Shown: positions 62,153 to 64,000 of the stretch, one piece after another
How the letters are laid out: each line of letters begins with the position of its first letter
How positions within the stretch are numbered: position 1 is the first letter of the stretch
Source: Gracilaria domingensis
Taxonomy: Eukaryota; Rhodophyta; Florideophyceae; Gracilariales; Gracilariaceae
Direction: 5' to 3'
Assembly: GCA_022539475.1 (NCBI GenBank)
Contig: VCMS01000233.1
Coordinates: 90,571-154,570 of the forward strand
Length of the DNA: 64,000 nt
Program-made: the position numbers and the translations under genes
The notes under the pieces: generated by a model
The model's database searches: none
Told to the model about the DNA's origin: nothing
Seen by the model: only the letters and a program-made list of their open reading frames with translations

Positions 62153-63488
62153 GCGAGTCACTAGGTCCCTCGACTTTTCTAGCGCAACGTTTCTGTTTTG
62201 CTCTATCAATGGTACGTTCCACCTCATTTCGAATGTATCCAACGGAGCATTGACTAACTTATGGATACTTTATGCTTGCGTATACAGGTAGACGACCAAT
62301 TTCATTTCGTCTCTCAAGATCGATGTCTGACTGTTCGGGATAGGCGATTCTGGTACTTGGTTGGGACATAGTCTGCTCTCTCGTTTATCGCATCTTGCGG
62401 TATGTTCGCTGCATGGGCATTCTTGGTGTCCTTGCTTGTGAGTTCTCGCTTCGACACCTTTCGCGCTTTAGGATGAATGGATGATTGCTCATCTAACCGA
62501 TCATCGGTTAGATTATCAACAATCCATTCATCGTAAAGCGAGAAGGGATGATCTCTTTCCTTCTTCTTCTTCTTTTTGCGAGTTACTAGGTCCCTCGAAT
62601 TTTCTAGCGCAACGTTTCTGTTTTGCTTTATCAATGGTACGTTCCATCGCATTTCAAATGTATCCAACCGAGCATTGACTAATTTATGGATACTTTCTCC
62701 TTGCGTATACAGGTAAACGACCAATTTCATTTCGTCTCTCAAGATCGATGTCTGACTGTTAGTCTCTCAAGATCGATGTCTGACTGTTCGGGATAGGCGA
62801 TTCTGGTGCTTGGTTGGGACATATGCTGCTCTTTCGTTTATCACATCTTGCGGTATGTTTGCTGCATGGGCATTCTTGGTGTCCTTGCTTGTGAGTTCTC
62901 GCTTCGGGACCTTTCGCGTTTTACGATGATGGTGGGCTGGTAATCTAAGCGATCCCTTTCCTTCTTCTTCTTCCTTTTCCGAGTTACTAGGTCCCTCGAC
63001 TTTTCTAGCGCAACGTTTCTGTTTTGTTTTATCAATGGTACGTTCCATCGCATTTCAAATGTATCCAACGGAGCATTGACTAACTTATGGATACTTTCTG
63101 CTTGTGTATACAGGTAAACGACCAATTTCATTTCGTCTCTCAAGATCGATGTCTGACTGTTCGGGATAGGCGATTCTGGTGCTTGGTTGGGACATATGCT
63201 AATCTTTCGTTTATCGCATCTTGCGGTATGTTTGCTGCATGGGCATTCTTGGTGCCCTTGCTTGTGAGTTCTCGCTTCGACACCTTTCGCGCTTTACGAT
63301 GATGGTGGGCTGGTAATCTAACCGATCCCTTTCCTTCTTCTTCTTCCGTTTGCGAGTTACTAGGTCCCTCGACTTTTCTAGCGCAACGTTTCTGTTTTGT
63401 TTTATCAATTGTACGTTCCATCGCATTTCAAATGTATCCAACAGATCTTTGACTAACTTATGGATACTTTCTGCTTGCGTACGTCTGT
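62153..63488. repeat. Tandem repeat array, about 3.4 units of 373-425 bp
   Basis: The word cgagttactaggtccctcg starts units at 62153 (one base different), 62578, 62979 and 63352. Each continues ttttctagcgcaacg, catttcaaatgtatccaac, caatttcatttcgtctctc, gcattcttggtg and ctttccttcttcttc. Unit 1 carries an extra imperfect hairpin (62473-62529, core atctaaccgat). Unit 2 contains a 28-bp internal duplication of ctctcaagatcgatgtctg at about 62738-62787. The last unit stops at about 63488. Minus-strand ORFs repeat in each unit, but stop and shift differently, so I treat them as chance. Confidence 0.88.
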
Positions 63489-63499
63489 CTCTTGCAGAT

Positions 63500-63664
63500 G
63501 CTAGTTTTTGGCGAGGGTCGTCCAGAAATTGGCAAGGGTCGTCCAGTAAATTTTTTGAAAAAATATCGAGATCAATTATTTCAAAATTTGCAGATAATTG
63601 CTTGGGTCGTCCAGAATCTCTGTGGAGTAAATACTGGGGGGTTTTCCACTCGTGCTAGTTTTTT
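63500..63664. repeat. Dispersed short repeat, copy B
   Basis: Same landmarks as copy A at 51280-51480: gctagttttt at 63500, an A/T-rich middle, gcag then cttgggtcgtccag, and cgtgctagttt at the right end. Contains three copies of gggtcgtccag of its own. It directly abuts the tandem array. Confidence 0.55.
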
Positions 63665-64000
63665 AGTCGAGGGCTACCTGAACCGTATTTCGCGAAGTCT
63701 AGGTTCAGTTTCCATTGAGGTGCACATTACACGATACCTTCTGCGGAATGATACCCTGCAACGCATGGAATACTAGTGCTAGTACAGATGATCCCCATTA
63801 TGAAATCATACCGTTTTATTCGTATCTATTCTTCTATCGACCGCTTTTGCTAACCACTACTTCGCTATATTACAGGTACCATTTCCCCATAATGGAGCGG
63901 GTGTAGGCGCAATCTGCGGCAGATGCCGCAGACTGCACCTTCACCATAGTGCTGGATCGGTAGAACACATACGCACTCCGAGAGGATGAGCGCCGCGAAG
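63665..64000. other. Window end, non-genic, with a small hairpin
   Basis: Arms tctgcggca (63913-63921) and tgccgcaga (63924-63932) form a 9-bp hairpin. No gene is recognised before the edge. Confidence 0.4.

Noticed and set aside
62314-63441. Repeated minus-strand ORFs starting MRDEMKLVVYLY or MDTFEMRW
   Set aside because: They repeat because the DNA repeats; ends and frames differ between units and no domain is recognised.
1-64000. CRISPR array, bacterial operon, or organelle origin
   Set aside because: No regularly spaced identical repeats with spacers; gene content, spliceosomal introns and LTR elements are nuclear eukaryotic.

Overview
The window is nuclear DNA of a eukaryote with a compact genome. 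The left two thirds (about 1-42,200) is dense with conserved single-copy genes, often arranged head-to-head or tail-to-tail with 0.05-1.4 kb between them. Eight introns can be placed by protein continuity. All are 78-123 nt, all have a GTNNGT donor, and most carry a CTAAC/CTGAC-like branch site. One gene encodes a plastid-type SRPBCC protein with a transit-like leader. The single tRNA gene has a 17-nt insertion in its D-loop as well as a normal anticodon-loop intron, a style documented in the red alga Cyanidioschyzon. Together these suggest a photosynthetic alga, most likely a red alga, with roughly 0.3-0.4 introns per gene. That assignment is inference.

Gene-dense part, left to right: PYROXD1-like oxidoreductase (cut by the window edge); Acl4-type TPR chaperone of ribosomal protein L4; CCDC47; RING-H2 protein; GCK-III kinase; clamp-loader subunit RFC4; GET1/WRB (spliced); SLAC1/TehA anion channel; plastid SRPBCC protein; eIF4B; SPT5 (spliced); SARAF (three exons); NEP1/EMG1; a TPR-J-domain-membrane fusion (spliced); an RBR E3 ligase; a tetraspanin-like protein (spliced); a kelch protein; SURF4/ERV29 (spliced); tRNA-Arg(CCG) with two introns; a cytochrome-b5-like MAPR protein (spliced); SEC24; a 74-residue membrane protein; and a carboxymuconolactone-decarboxylase-like protein. 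Several act at the ER membrane (CCDC47, GET1, SARAF, TPR-J protein, SURF4, MAPR, SEC24, probably the RBR ligase). No operon is implied.

The character changes at about 42.2 kb. The right third is an accessory region. It holds two inverted, mutually truncated Ty3/gypsy chromovirus remnants (minus-strand LTR plus integrase-chromodomain; plus-strand LTR plus gag). Next come a purine-biased coiled-coil ORF of unknown function and a patchwork of broken host-gene pieces: the 3' half of ribulose-phosphate epimerase, an LCB2 serine-palmitoyltransferase fragment, a chlorophyll-b-reductase-like SDR pseudogene, and a frame-broken C2H2 gene. Beyond these lie a decayed KDZ/Plavaka-like transposase and several repeat arrays.

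The most unusual items are: (i) the tRNA gene with a D-loop intron; (ii) three tandem 110-bp units upstream of the C2H2 gene, each built around a 72-nt GC-rich palindrome with TTAGGGT/ACCCTAA at its tip and matching arm-to-arm sequence changes; (iii) a 59-nt perfect palindrome lying exactly at the join of the RPE and LCB2 fragments; (iv) further long near-perfect palindromes at 21.7 and 31.1 kb; and (v) a short dispersed repeat bounded by GCTAGTTT at 51.3 and 63.5 kb, one copy of which sits exactly where the gag ORF is broken.
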